Shown: positions 47,028-56,451 of the stretch, piece after piece | Numbering within the stretch: the stretch's first letter is position 1 | Layout: each line of letters opens with the position of its first letter | NCBI RefSeq assembly: GCF_038235435.1 | Contig: NZ_CP151275.1 | Span: forward strand, 992,001 to 1,056,000 | Length of the DNA stretch: 64,000 nucleotides | Direction of reading: 5' to 3' | Origin: Niveibacterium sp. SC-1 | GTDB taxonomy: Bacteria > Pseudomonadota > Gammaproteobacteria > Burkholderiales > Rhodocyclaceae | Program-made: the position numbers and the translations under genes | The notes under the pieces: generated by a model | Seen by the model: only the letters and a program-made list of their open reading frames with translations | What the model was told of the DNA's origin: nothing | Databases searched by the model: none

Positions 47028-49034
47028 TCAAGGGCCGATCGCGACGAAGGCGAGGTACGGGTCGTTCGTGAGCGCTGCAACGATCAGGCCGTCGGGCGTT
47101 ACAACCATCTGGCGATCAATCATGACGCGGGCGTAGCCCGCGACCTTGTAACCGATCTGCCCAGTTACGTTCCGCTTGTGCACCCAGAAGTCCGAGGAGG
47201 CATACAAGCCGGAAATGCCGCAAACAATCTTCTCGTCGGCCGTGAATTCCACGTTGTTCGGATAGGCATCTCCGTGCGGCAAGTAGCCCAGGAACTCCAA
47301 GGTGCTGGCGTCAAGAAGCGGGCAGGCATAGGGGTTCCCGGAAGCGGTGACGGCCAAGCTACCGTCGGCATTGACGGCGACATCCGTCCCGTTGCTGCTG
47401 CCCGCGACGTTCGATCTGCTACCCAACTGCATGGAAATCAGGCTGCCGCCGTTGGCGTCCGAATACTTGAGATCGATCGCATAGAACGTGGCCGGGCTTA
47501 TGCGGCTATCGGTAGCGAGCAATCTGCGACCATCTTCGGAGACGCTATACGAGAGCGGCGTGTAGGCGGAAGTGAGTGCCGGGATTGTTCCCAGGCTGCG
47601 ACCGTCGGTGTAGGCATCGCCACGGCCCAGGAGTACGACCTCCTTGTTGCCCGGGCGCATGGCAATCAGGGTGTCGGAAGCGTTGGCAACATAGTTGACC
47701 GTCCAGGTAGTCGCCACCGCCTGGGTGTCCAGATCAATGACTGACAGCTTCTTTGTCGTCACGTCCAGCACGAAGAGACGACTGCCATCCGGAGAGGCCG
47801 CCATGGCGCCGGCGCTTGCCGTCACGGCGTTGGCGATGGTCTTGATCTTCTGGCCGGTGTAGGCGTTATAGACATCGACCGTGGTGTCACCCTTGCTCGC
47901 GTAGATGTAAGGGCGAATCGGATCTGCCGTGATGTTTTCGTAGTTGAGCGGCAGGCGGACCATGCTGGCGGCGCCATTGCTGTCCTTCCACAGGGCCACC
48001 CGGATCTCGGCCGCCGCCACCTTCGGTGATACCTGTCCGCGCACAGCCACAGTCGCGTAGCTGACGGCCCCGTTGGGGAGGCTTGCCGGATCAGCGCTCA
48101 GTTCCAGCGTCCCCTTGTCTGCGCCAGTGCGTCCATTGGCAGTGACCTTCAGCCAGGAGGCACTTGAGGAGGCGCGCCAACGTATGTCGTTGTTGCGATC
48201 GTCAGTGATGTGCAGGGTGCGCGATAGGGCACTGCCTGTCGGCGTGCTGGCGAAACCGACGCCGTAGTCGGACGGCAGCAGCTTGAATCCGGCCGCGTCG
48301 GGTGTGACAAGCAGAGAAAAGGGCAGCTCGACACGCTGGCCGTTCTTGCTGCTGACCGTGACCGATCCGGTGTAGTCCCCCGGAGTCATGCCCGCGGTCT
48401 GATAGCTCACCTGGAACTGTCCGGCGCCGGTGCCGGTGCCGGAGGTGACCCGCAGCCACGAGGTGGCGGTGCTGGCCGTCCAGTCCAGCTGGTTTCCTGT
48501 GACGTTGACGTAGGTTCCGGGAGGCGCCGAGCCGCCCGCCGTCATGGTGCCGTCGGCAGAATCGCGCACGGTTGCCGCGAGCTTTGCCGCTTCGGTTACC
48601 GTCAGGTCATAGGGGAGATAGCTGGGGGAGCCCGCGAACTGCGCGCTGCAAGCGGCGTCCTGGCACAGCCGGATTTCCAGCTTCCCCTGGTGACGTCCAA
48701 CAGCCAGGGTGGGCGAGAGCGTGACGCCAACCTGGTAGGCGTTCACGTTGAAACCCTGACCCATCGGGGCGCCAAGCAGAACATGATCACTATCGACGAT
48801 CACGACATAGACGTCTTTGCCGCGAACGGCCTCGAGATCGCGGAGCTCGGCTCGCACGCTGACGTAGGGGGCCGTGCCCGACTCGTAGGTGCTGCTCAAA
48901 GTCTGCGGCGTGAAACTCAGCGCTTCGCCTGATGCTCCTGCTGAACTTCCCTGCGCACTATCGTCGCCTCCGCCACCACCACCGCATGCGGCAAGCAGCC
49001 CAAGAAAGGTGACTGCAAACAGTCGCTTGAACAA
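47028..49034 (-). CDS. BACON-domain and beta-propeller lipoprotein
   Basis: This 668-residue predicted lipoprotein (lipobox LLAAC at ~13-17, then a Gly/Ser linker) has two BACON-type immunoglobulin-like domains. The WLRVTSGTGTGAGQFQVSY (~193) and WLKVTANGRTGADKGTLELS (~295) strands mark them. They are followed by a YncE-like propeller (~375-668, IYASKGDTTVDVYNAYTGQKI, SPDGSRLFVLDVTTKKLSVIDL). BACON domains often bind glycans or mucins; surface adhesion or signalling is inference. The start is TTG (49034), supported by GGGAGG seven bases upstream; no ATG lies in range. The 316 bp before it contain no gene. Confidence 0.8.
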   Translation of the reverse strand: MFKRLFAVTFLGLLAACGGGGGGDDSAQGSSAGASGEALSFTPQTLSSTYESGTAPYVSVRAELRDLEAVRGKDVYVVIVDSDHVLLGAPMGQGFNVNAYQVGVTLSPTLAVGRHQGKLEIRLCQDAACSAQFAGSPSYLPYDLTVTEAAKLAATVRDSADGTMTAGGSAPPGTYVNVTGNQLDWTASTATSWLRVTSGTGTGAGQFQVSYQTAGMTPGDYTGSVTVSSKNGQRVELPFSLLVTPDAAGFKLLPSDYGVGFASTPTGSALSRTLHITDDRNNDIRWRASSSASWLKVTANGRTGADKGTLELSADPASLPNGAVSYATVAVRGQVSPKVAAAEIRVALWKDSNGAASMVRLPLNYENITADPIRPYIYASKGDTTVDVYNAYTGQKIKTIANAVTASAGAMAASPDGSRLFVLDVTTKKLSVIDLDTQAVATTWTVNYVANASDTLIAMRPGNKEVVLLGRGDAYTDGRSLGTIPALTSAYTPLSYSVSEDGRRLLATDSRISPATFYAIDLKYSDANGGSLISMQLGSRSNVAGSSNGTDVAVNADGSLAVTASGNPYACPLLDASTLEFLGYLPHGDAYPNNVEFTADEKIVCGISGLYASSDFWVHKRNVTGQIGYKVAGYARVMIDRQMVVTPDGLIVAALTNDPYLAFVAIGP

Positions 49035-49354
49035 GATTGATCCTCCCTGACCAAAATCTGTTTGTTGTTGGCAGGGAGGTCATGTGCGGGCAGCGGTCGA
49101 GCAATATCGCGGCCTCCAACCGTGCGAGTTGTCGGCACCCTGTTTGTCTGACTGTGCTTGGCGCGGCTCCGCCTCTTTGTGCAAGTCGCCGCAACCTCCC
49201 TGTGTTGTGGCCGTTGTCTGGGCCACGAGGGGCGAGTCTAGTCAGGCCGTATGCGGAGTTGTCAGTCAAGTTCCTCGCGCGTGCGGTGCTCCGCGCAGGA
49301 AGTCACGATGCACGTCGGATAGGGGCCGCGGCTCTTCTTGCCGCCGCGACCTAG

Positions 49355-50398
49355 ATGTGAAGGCTCAATAGGTTGTTTCGGGTGTTCACCCGGAGAGGTT
49401 CTGAGAGACTGGAAATCGCCAAACCCCCAGTCAGACGAGAACAAGACACCGGATGAACACCCATAAGAATGCCCGACTGACGTATCTGCGTCGCCTGGAG
49501 ATGGTCCAGGACATTACCGAACGTGGGCTGCCAGTCCCGCAGGCAGCGGCGTGTCACGGCGTAAGCGCGGTGACCGCGCGCAAGTGGCTGGGCCGCTATC
49601 TGGCCGGTGGTGCTGCGGCCCTGCTCGACAAGTCCTCGCGCCCCGAGCGCTCGCCGCGCGCGATCGCCCCGGACGTGGCGCTGACGATCGTCGAGCTGCG
49701 TCGCAAGCTCTTCTTGCAGGCCCGCATTGCGAGCTACATGGGCGTGTCGCGCGCCACCGTGAGCCGCGTACTGCGCCGCGCAGGGCTATCTCGACTGAGC
49801 GATCTGCAGCCGCCCGAGCCGGTGCAGCGCTACGAGCGCGACACGCCCGGCGAACTGCTGCACCTCGACATCAAGAAACTCGGCCGCTTCGAGCAGACTG
49901 GCCATCGGATTACCGGCGAGCGTCAGCATCGAAGTCGACACTGCGGCTGGGAATATCTGTTCGTGGCCATCGACGACCACAGCCGCACGGCCTTCACCCA
50001 GCTCTATCCGGACGAGCGCCGCTCCAGTGCCATCGCCTTCCTGCGCGCGGCCCACGACTACTTCAAGACCCTGGGCGTGCCAATCCAGCGGCTGATCACC
50101 GACAACGGGTCCGCCTTCCGTTCCCACGCCTTTGGACACGCCTGTGTCGAACTGGGCATCACGCAGAAGTTCACGCGCGCCTACCGCCCACAGACCAACG
50201 GCAAGGCCGAACGCTTCATCCAGTCCGCCCTACGAGAATGGGCCTACGGCCACGCTTACCAGAATTCTCATGAGCGCGGCACGGCTCTGACCCTTTGGAA
50301 TCACTACTACAACTGGCACCGCCCGCATTACGGCATCGGATGCCATGTACCTATGGCCCGTCTCTCAGAACACGCAAACAACGTCTTGACTCTTCACA
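49355..50398 (+). mobile_element. IS481-family insertion sequence
   Basis: The element is about 1,044 bp, bounded by imperfect inverted repeats (left TGTGAAGGCTCAATAGGTTG; right, read inward, TGTGAAGAGTCAAGACGTTG) and flanked by CCTAG on both sides (49350-49354 and 50399-50403), the CTAG target typical of IS481. It carries one transposase gene. The insertion is at the stop codon of the minus-strand MaoC-like gene, which remains intact. Confidence 0.88.
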
Positions 50399-50403
50399 CC
50401 TAG
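49453..50403 (+). CDS. IS481-family transposase
   Basis: This 316-residue transposase has an N-terminal helix-turn-helix (residues ~10-50, VPQAAACHGVSAVTARKWLGRY), a second HTH (~90-110) and the rve-type DDE domain: LLHLDIKKLGRF (~136), LITDNGSAFRSHAF (~215) and AERFIQSALREWAYG (~255). The last codons (TLHT, then TAG) run into the duplicated target site, so the stop codon belongs to the target CTAG rather than to the element. No frameshift is visible. Confidence 0.92.
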   Translation: MNTHKNARLTYLRRLEMVQDITERGLPVPQAAACHGVSAVTARKWLGRYLAGGAAALLDKSSRPERSPRAIAPDVALTIVELRRKLFLQARIASYMGVSRATVSRVLRRAGLSRLSDLQPPEPVQRYERDTPGELLHLDIKKLGRFEQTGHRITGERQHRSRHCGWEYLFVAIDDHSRTAFTQLYPDERRSSAIAFLRAAHDYFKTLGVPIQRLITDNGSAFRSHAFGHACVELGITQKFTRAYRPQTNGKAERFIQSALREWAYGHAYQNSHERGTALTLWNHYYNWHRPHYGIGCHVPMARLSEHANNVLTLHT

Positions 50404-50876
50404 CCCGTGCGCCGCATCACCACCAGATTCGCCTCCATCACCTGAAGCACCTCGTCGCGCTGGTTGAGCGTGCGGTTGCGGACCTTGACCCGGCCGCGGT
50501 CCGGTTTGCTGCGCGAAGGCGTGATCTCCAGCACCTCGCCTTCCACCCGCAGGATGTCGCCCGCACGCGTGGGTTGCGGCCATTCCACGCTCGCGCCGGC
50601 GCCGATCACGCCGCCGGCGAAGCGCTGCTCGCCGGTGACGATGAGTCGCATGGTGATGGCCGCCGTGTGCCAGCCGCTGGCGGCGAGTCCGCGGAACAGC
50701 GTGTCGCGCGCGGCGGCGTCGTCGAGGTGGAAGGGCTGGGGGTCGAAGTCCGCGGCGAAGGCTTTGATGGCCGCTTCGTCGAGTGCGTAGGTGCTGCTGG
50801 AAAAGCGCTGACCGACGTGGAGGTCTTCCAGGTAGAGCAACCCCGCAGGATCCGGGAGATTCTTCGTTTCGTTCAT
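50400..50876 (-). CDS. MaoC-like acyl dehydratase domain protein
   Basis: This 158-residue hot-dog-fold protein carries the MaoC/R-hydratase motif: FAADFDPQPFHLDDAAARDT (~33-52), LAASGWHTAAITMRLIV (~58-74) and GAGASVEWPQPTRAGDILRVEGEV (~84-107). The Asp/His pair (DFDPQPFH) of enoyl-CoA hydratases is present. GGAGC ahead of the ATG at 50876 selects it over 50915. An IS481 element abuts the stop codon without changing the protein. It overlaps nothing; a nucleotidyltransferase-like gene lies 36 bp upstream on the same strand. Confidence 0.88.
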   Translation of the reverse strand: MNETKNLPDPAGLLYLEDLHVGQRFSSSTYALDEAAIKAFAADFDPQPFHLDDAAARDTLFRGLAASGWHTAAITMRLIVTGEQRFAGGVIGAGASVEWPQPTRAGDILRVEGEVLEITPSRSKPDRGRVKVRNRTLNQRDEVLQVMEANLVVMRRTG

Positions 50877-50911
50877 GCGCAGCTCCGACGAAAGAAACGA
50901 GCCGGCATGGC

Positions 50912-51502
50912 TCAAGAGGGCAGGATTGTGACGCCGGGCCAGCGCTGCGCATACTGCTTCTGCGCGATGCGCTCGCGATAGGTCTCGATGCTCGCGCGGG
51001 CGGGATTGCGCCGCACGATGAGCCCGAAGAGATCCTCGAGCCCGTGCGGCGCGATGACCGTGATCGTGTCATTGGCCTCCAGCCGTAGTCCCACGGCCGT
51101 GGCGTACTCGGGCCAGGAGGCGACGGCCTCCTCCAGTGACGCGAGCGGCGCGACCGGATGGCCGAAGTAGTCCTCGAACCACAGGTGCACCGCCGCCTGG
51201 TTGGTCACCTCCCACGGTACTTGCGGCATGCGTGCGCACAGGCAACCCTGCAAGGCGGCGTCGCGCTTGGGCGAAAGATCCGCAGCGTCGAAGTAGGCGA
51301 CGTCGACATCCGCCAGCGCGGTGGGCTGGATGTGCCCGTGCAGCGCGTCCCAGACAAGGTTGCGGATTGCGCCTGCGCCGATGCACCAGTCACGAAGGTC
51401 GAGCTCGCGCACCGCCGCCAGCATGGCCATGGTGTGAGGGTGGGCACGCACCAGCGAGATCAATCGGCGGGATAGCGCATCGTGTCGGGAAGAGAACGGC
51501 AT
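50912..51502 (-). CDS. Nucleotidyltransferase-family protein (DUF925-like)
   Basis: This 196-residue protein resembles the COG3575 nucleotidyltransferase family: CIGAGAIRNLVWDALHG (~40-56), ADVDVAYFDAADLSPKRD (~64-81, with the Asp pair expected for metal binding), WEVTNQAAVHLWFED (~97-111) and a C-terminal IVRRNPARASIETYRERIAQK. The substrate is unknown. It is close to the MaoC gene and could form a transcript with it. Confidence 0.8.
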   Translation of the reverse strand: MPFSSRHDALSRRLISLVRAHPHTMAMLAAVRELDLRDWCIGAGAIRNLVWDALHGHIQPTALADVDVAYFDAADLSPKRDAALQGCLCARMPQVPWEVTNQAAVHLWFEDYFGHPVAPLASLEEAVASWPEYATAVGLRLEANDTITVIAPHGLEDLFGLIVRRNPARASIETYRERIAQKQYAQRWPGVTILPS

Positions 51503-51551
51503 ATCGGGCGTCCGGGGCGTGTCGGAAAGAGCTGGTGGGCCGCGCGGCTAT

Positions 51552-52424
51552 TCAGGGCTTTTCCGCCACCACGTCCGCCACCATCTCCCAGAAGAGCGAG
51601 ACCAGCGCGTCGGCCTCGCCGGGCGGGCGCACGAGGCCGACCTGCCAGCGGGCGCGTTCGTCGGCGAAATCGATGGCGCGCACGCCTTCGCCACCGGGGC
51701 CGAAGGAGCCCGGCACGATCGCCCAGCCTACGCCGGCGGCGGCGAGCGCCTGGGCGGAAGTGAAGGCGTTGACGGTCTGCAGGCTCGCGATGTCCAGCCC
51801 GCGCTGGGCGAAGAAGTTGATCAGGTGGTCGTAGAAGGCGGGCGCGCGGGTGCGATCGATCGTCACCAGCGGGTACTGCACCAACGCCTCCGGCGTGATG
51901 TCCGCCGGATAGCTCTCGGGTATGAGCGCGAGCAGGGAATCCTGCTGCGCGGTCAGCGTCGGCCAGCCTGCGGGGGCGGGCAGGCGGCAGAAGCCGACGT
52001 CGAGCGTGCCGTCGATCATGGCCTGATACTGGTGGCGAGTGGACATCTCGTGCAGCGAGATCTGCACGTCCGGACGCAACTGCCGGAACCGCGAGATCGC
52101 GAGTGGCGCGATGGTCTTGGTGGTGACCCCGAAGCCGATCCGCAGGCTGCCGACGAGCCCCTGCGCGGCGGCCTTGGCGCGCCGGGACAGGCGGTTGGCG
52201 CCCTCGACGAGTGTCGTGGCCTCGGGCAGCAGGGCGCGTCCCAGTCGGGTGAGGCGCGTCGCACTTGGGCTGCGCTCGAAGAGCGGACCGCCGAAGTCCT
52301 CTTCCAGCCGCTGGATCTGCTTGGACAGCGCGGACTGCGTCAGATGCAGGCGTTCCGCGGCGCGGCGAAAGTGCAGGGTCTCGCCCAAGGTCACGAAGGC
52401 GCGCAAGTCACGCAGTTCTATCAT
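51552..52424 (-). CDS. LysR family transcriptional regulator
   Basis: This 290-residue regulator has a helix-turn-helix (residues ~5-60: RDLRAFVTLGETLHFRRAAERLHLTQSALSKQIQRLEED) and an effector-binding domain (~88-290). It diverges from the HAD phosphatase at 52539. The 114 bp between them contain an AT-rich stretch, but I cannot point to a T-N11-A site with confidence. Control of its neighbour is inferred from orientation alone. Confidence 0.9.
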   Translation of the reverse strand: MIELRDLRAFVTLGETLHFRRAAERLHLTQSALSKQIQRLEEDFGGPLFERSPSATRLTRLGRALLPEATTLVEGANRLSRRAKAAAQGLVGSLRIGFGVTTKTIAPLAISRFRQLRPDVQISLHEMSTRHQYQAMIDGTLDVGFCRLPAPAGWPTLTAQQDSLLALIPESYPADITPEALVQYPLVTIDRTRAPAFYDHLINFFAQRGLDIASLQTVNAFTSAQALAAAGVGWAIVPGSFGPGGEGVRAIDFADERARWQVGLVRPPGEADALVSLFWEMVADVVAEKP

Positions 52425-52538
52425 TCCTGATGGGAATCTATTTGAGGAAGATTATTCGTTGGACGGAATCATAGGCGGATGGGAAGCTTGTCGCCAAGGT
52501 CCCGGAACAGTGGGACGGTTTCCACCAAAGGATTCTTC

Positions 52539-53336
52539 ATGTTCAAGGCAGTGATTTCCGATCTCGACGGCACCTTGCTGAACAGCCAGCACCAGCTCAG
52601 CGCGCTGACGCTGTCGACCCTGCGTACGCTCTCCGATCGCGGCGTGCGCATCATCCTGGCCTCCGGGCGTCACATGCTCGACATGCGCGGCATCCGCGAG
52701 ATGCTGGGTTTCGAGTGCGAGCTGATCACCTCGAACGGCGCCCTGGTCGCGGACGCCGCCGACAGCACGCTGTTCCAGCAGATGCTGCCCAGCGCGCTGG
52801 CCGACAACCTCCTCGGCATCGCGGCGCCCGGCTGCGGCGACTTCGACATCAACGTCTATCTGAAGGACGGCTGGTACGTGCAGCGTGAGCAGCCGTCCCT
52901 GCTCGCTGCGCACAAGCACACGGGTTTCCGCTACACGGTCACCGAGTTCGCGCAGCTCGATCGCGGCGCGATCCACAAGATCTTCTTCAAGGGCACGCCC
53001 TCGGTTCTGCGCGAGCTCGAATCCGGCCTGGACGCCCACAGCGACCATGCCAGCATCGTGTGGACCTGCGACGACAGCTTCGAGGTGATGGCGCGCGGTG
53101 TGAACAAGGGGGCGGCAGCGAAGGCGACGCTGGCACGCCACGGACTCACGCTCGCCGACGCGGTGGCTTTCGGGGACGCCATGAACGACTTCGAAATGCT
53201 GTCGATGGTCGGCCGCGGCTTTGTCATGGCCAACGCGATGGAAGAGCTCAAGCGCCGGCTTCCCGACAATCCGCGCGCCGGCCATTGCAATGAGGACGGC
53301 GTCGCGCAGCGCCTGATCGAGCTGTTCGAACTCTGA
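52539..53336 (+). CDS. Cof-type HAD-superfamily phosphatase
   Basis: This 265-residue HAD hydrolase of the Cof/YbhA subgroup has motif I SDLDGTLLNS (residues ~7-16), motif II ILASGR (~39-44), TSNGAL (~63) and motif IV AFGDAMNDFEML (~208-219). Typical substrates are sugar phosphates or pyridoxal phosphate. AAAGGA about 8 bases ahead selects the ATG at 52539 over the in-frame ATG at 52479. Confidence 0.9.
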   Translation: MFKAVISDLDGTLLNSQHQLSALTLSTLRTLSDRGVRIILASGRHMLDMRGIREMLGFECELITSNGALVADAADSTLFQQMLPSALADNLLGIAAPGCGDFDINVYLKDGWYVQREQPSLLAAHKHTGFRYTVTEFAQLDRGAIHKIFFKGTPSVLRELESGLDAHSDHASIVWTCDDSFEVMARGVNKGAAAKATLARHGLTLADAVAFGDAMNDFEMLSMVGRGFVMANAMEELKRRLPDNPRAGHCNEDGVAQRLIELFEL

Positions 53337-53367
53337 GTCGCGCCCGGGACGGAAGCCAGCCGTCCCG

Positions 53368-53757
53368 CTAGACCGGCCCGGGGTGCTCGACGATTTCGTC
53401 GACCCGGCCCGGATAGAAGGCAAGGTGGTCCTTGATCGCCGCCATGGCGGGATGGGGCGCCTCGTAGGTCCAGACCGCGTTGACCGCGCGTTCGCCGCCC
53501 ACCGGGATGCTGAAGTAGCCACAGTCACCCTTGTACGGGCAATAGGTGGCGTGATCAGTCTGTTCGAGCAGGCTCATGTCGACATCCGCGCGCGGGATGT
53601 ACTGCACCGGTGGATAGCTCGCCTCGCGCAGCGTCAGCGCCGCCCGCGTGTCGGCGAGGATGCGCCCGGCCGCCCGCACGACGACGCGATGCGGGTTGGG
53701 CGTGACCGTGATCGGATGATCCGGGCCGGGTGTCAGGACGCGTTTTGGGCTCTGCAT
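53368..53757 (-). CDS. DUF427 domain protein
   Basis: This 129-residue protein matches DUF427: HPITVTPNPHRVVVRAAGRILADTRAALTLREASYPPVQYIPRADVDM (~14-62), CPYKGDCGYFSI (~72-84) and WTYEAPHPAMAAIKDHLAFYP. The family has unknown function and occurs as stand-alone genes like this one. It converges on the HAD gene, with 31 bp between the stops. Confidence 0.85.
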   Translation of the reverse strand: MQSPKRVLTPGPDHPITVTPNPHRVVVRAAGRILADTRAALTLREASYPPVQYIPRADVDMSLLEQTDHATYCPYKGDCGYFSIPVGGERAVNAVWTYEAPHPAMAAIKDHLAFYPGRVDEIVEHPGPV

Positions 53758-53849
53758 CGGTCTGGCCTTTCAAGCGTGGGTCGGTGAGGCACGGACCCGC
53801 GGACGCCACAAAGGTGCCGCAAAAATGGCCAACCGGGCGCGCCCGCCGC

Positions 53850-55091
53850 TCAGGCCGGCTTCTCCTCCGGATGCAGGCTGTTCGCCTTCGCCAACTCCGG
53901 GAACATGCGCATCCACAAGGCTGCCACCAGGACGGTGCCGATGCCGCCCAGCACCACGGCGGGCACTACGCCCAGCCAGGCTGCGGTGATGCCGGATTCG
54001 AACTCGCCGAGCTGGTTGGAGGCGCCGATGAAGATGGAGTTCACCGCGCTGACGCGCCCGCGCATTTCGTCGGGGGTATGCAGCTGCACGAAGGAGCCGC
54101 GGATCACCACGCTCACCATGTCGGCCGCGCCCAGCACCGTGAGTGCGACCAGCGAGAGCGCGATGTGGTTGGAGAAACCGAACACCACGGTGGCGAGCCC
54201 GAACACCGCGACCGCGCCGAACATCAGGCGACCCACGCCCTGGCGCAGCGGATGATGGGCGAGCCACAGCGACATCGCGAGCGCGCCCGCCGCCGGGGCC
54301 GAGCGCAAGAGGCCCAGGCCCAGCGGGCCGCTATCCAGTACCTCGTGGGCGATCACCGGCAAGAGCGCGGTGGCGCCGCCCAGCAGCACGGCGAAGAGAT
54401 CCAGCGAGATCGCGCCCAGGATCGCGCGGCGCGCGTGGATGAAGCGCAGGCCTTCGAGGAAAGCGGTGAGCGGCGACATGTCCGCCTTGCGCGTATTCAC
54501 CGTGAGCGGGCGGATGCGCAGGGTCAGCGAGGCGGCCGCGACGAAGAGTGCGGTGGTGATCGCATATACGGTGGTGGCGCCCAGGGCGTAGAGCACGCCG
54601 CCCAGCGCCGGCGCGAGGATCGTGGCCGCCTGCATGGCCGAGGCGCCCGCGGCGATCGCGCGCGAGAGCAGGCTGGGCGGCACCAGCGAGGGCAACAAGG
54701 CCTGGGTCGCCGGCATCTCGAAACTGCGGGCGGCGCCGGTGATCAGCGCGAGCAGGAAGATCAGCTCGCGGCTGACCTGGCCGCCGGCGCTCGCCAGCAG
54801 CAGGACCACCAGGCCGATCGCCTGCGCCGCCTGCGAGCCGAACACCACGCGGCGGCGCTCATAGTGGTCGGCGACATGGCCGGCTACCGGCATCAGCAAC
54901 AGGCGCGGGATGAACTGCATCAGCCCCACGAGGCCGAGGTCGAAGGCGCTGTGGGTGAGCTCGTAGATCTGCCATGCGATGGCGACGCTTTGCATCTGGT
55001 AGCCCGCGGCGGTGAAGACGCGCGCGAACCAGAAATAGACGAAGGGGCGTTGGGCGCGCAGGGCGTCCGGGAGGGCTGGGGCCTGGGTCAT
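53850..55091 (-). CDS. MFS transporter (enterobactin-exporter-like)
   Basis: This 413-residue major facilitator carrier has about twelve membrane segments. The loop between helices 2 and 3 (ADHYERRRVVFG) and FIPRLLLMPVAGHVADHYERRR match the EntS/DHA3-like class, as do the MFLPALGGVLYALGATT-type helix 5 region and the final helix. It is probably an exporter; the substrate cannot be assigned. It runs 91 bp ahead of the DUF427 gene on the same strand. Confidence 0.85.
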   Translation of the reverse strand: MTQAPALPDALRAQRPFVYFWFARVFTAAGYQMQSVAIAWQIYELTHSAFDLGLVGLMQFIPRLLLMPVAGHVADHYERRRVVFGSQAAQAIGLVVLLLASAGGQVSRELIFLLALITGAARSFEMPATQALLPSLVPPSLLSRAIAAGASAMQAATILAPALGGVLYALGATTVYAITTALFVAAASLTLRIRPLTVNTRKADMSPLTAFLEGLRFIHARRAILGAISLDLFAVLLGGATALLPVIAHEVLDSGPLGLGLLRSAPAAGALAMSLWLAHHPLRQGVGRLMFGAVAVFGLATVVFGFSNHIALSLVALTVLGAADMVSVVIRGSFVQLHTPDEMRGRVSAVNSIFIGASNQLGEFESGITAAWLGVVPAVVLGGIGTVLVAALWMRMFPELAKANSLHPEEKPA

Positions 55092-55260
55092 GGGTGCAGC
55101 GGGAAGAAGGATTTAGCCGGTGAGGATCCCGGTAAGGATTCCGGCATGGGTTGCCCGAGCGCGCAGCGCATGCGCGATACCGCGTCGCGCACGCCCGGCA
55201 AGGGCGTGACGGAGGCTGCGGACCCGGCTTTACGCGGTCGGCAGGCGGATGTTGGGGGGC

Positions 55261-56451
55261 TCAGGAATAGGGCCCGGGTTCTGGCAGCGTGCCGTCGATG
55301 ACATGGCGACCGATGTCCCGGATCTTGTAGTCGAGCGGATCGTGCAGGGTATGTACCCGCGCGTTGCGCCAGAAGCGATCGTAGCCGAAGCGACCCGAGC
55401 TCGCCCGCGCGCCCATGAGATCGAACATGCGGTTGCCAACTTCGAGGGCCGCCTTGTGGGCCAGGGCCTTGGCCTCCGCGACGCGGATCGCAGCTTCGCC
55501 GCGCGCCTGCGTCGTCAAGGCGGGCCCCTGTGCGAAAGCCGTGTCCACCGTCGCCGCGGCAAAGTCGGCGAGCAGTTCCGCCGGGCGCACCAGCAGATGC
55601 AATTCGCCCGCCCGCTGCTGGGCATAAGGGTCGTCCGCCGCACGCGTCACACCGGATGCCGACCAGGGACGGGCCTCCTCGCGCAGGTAGCGCAGCGCCT
55701 CGGCCAGAGCGCCCTGCGCGATGCCCAGATACAGATTGACGAGGATCAGCTGCGCGAGCAGCGCGCGCGCCGTGGTGGCTACCGAGGGCGCCGCGCCGGG
55801 CGTTTGCAGCACATCCGCGTCGGGGACGAAGACATGCTCGAAGCGCACGCTGCCGCTGTCCGTCTGGCGCTGGCCGAAGGCGTCCCAGTCCGCGCGCAGC
55901 TCGACGCCCTCGCGCGCGCTGGGCACCGCCGCGATCACCAGGCTCTGGCTCTCGGCGTGCCAGGCCGAGACGATCAGCATGTCCGATCCGAGGGCGCCCG
56001 AGCAGAAGCTCTTGTCGCCATGAAAGCTGAAGCCCCCTGGTACCGCTTGGGCCGCGCAACGCTTGTCCAGCGGATTGAGTGCGTTGCCCCAGAACCAGCC
56101 GCGGCTCGCCGTGTCGCCGAGCAGGCGCGACTGTTGTTCCGCGTTGCCATAGCGTAGCACGGTGGCGACCTGAAGATGATGGAAAGCGAAGACGTGCGCG
56201 AGCGCACTGTCGACCGTGGCCAGCCGGCGCACGGCGTCGAGCGTGCGCGACCAGCTCGCTCCCTCGCCGCCCAGCGCCTGCGGGATGGCGAGCTTGAGCA
56301 GGCCGCTCTCGCGGATCGCCTGGCGCTCGGTCGCGGCGTGTCCGCCCTCGCGGTCGCGCGCGACCGCCGTGTCCGCAAGCAGGCGGGTGAGCGCTTCGAC
56401 GCGCGGGTCGGCCGCGTCGACGGAAAAGGGGGCTGAAGCAGGAGTGCTCAT
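55261..56451 (-). CDS. Acyl-CoA dehydrogenase-family monooxygenase (SfnB/DszC-like)
   Basis: This 396-residue flavoprotein is an acyl-CoA dehydrogenase homologue: IPQALGGEGASWSRTLDAVRRLA (~57-79), SALAHVFAFHHLQV (~83-96), GNALNPLDKRC (~123), FHGDKSFCSGALGSDMLIVSAW (~142-163) and the C-terminal helical domain ending RFWRNARVHTLHDPLDYKIRDIG. The HDPLDYK motif is seen in the SfnB/DszC branch, which uses reduced flavin to oxidise sulfur compounds, rather than in true acyl-CoA dehydrogenases. Sulfur scavenging would fit the tauABC genes in this window, though they are 26 kb apart. It is separated from the MFS gene by 169 bp. Confidence 0.8.
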   Translation of the reverse strand: MSTPASAPFSVDAADPRVEALTRLLADTAVARDREGGHAATERQAIRESGLLKLAIPQALGGEGASWSRTLDAVRRLATVDSALAHVFAFHHLQVATVLRYGNAEQQSRLLGDTASRGWFWGNALNPLDKRCAAQAVPGGFSFHGDKSFCSGALGSDMLIVSAWHAESQSLVIAAVPSAREGVELRADWDAFGQRQTDSGSVRFEHVFVPDADVLQTPGAAPSVATTARALLAQLILVNLYLGIAQGALAEALRYLREEARPWSASGVTRAADDPYAQQRAGELHLLVRPAELLADFAAATVDTAFAQGPALTTQARGEAAIRVAEAKALAHKAALEVGNRMFDLMGARASSGRFGYDRFWRNARVHTLHDPLDYKIRDIGRHVIDGTLPEPGPYS

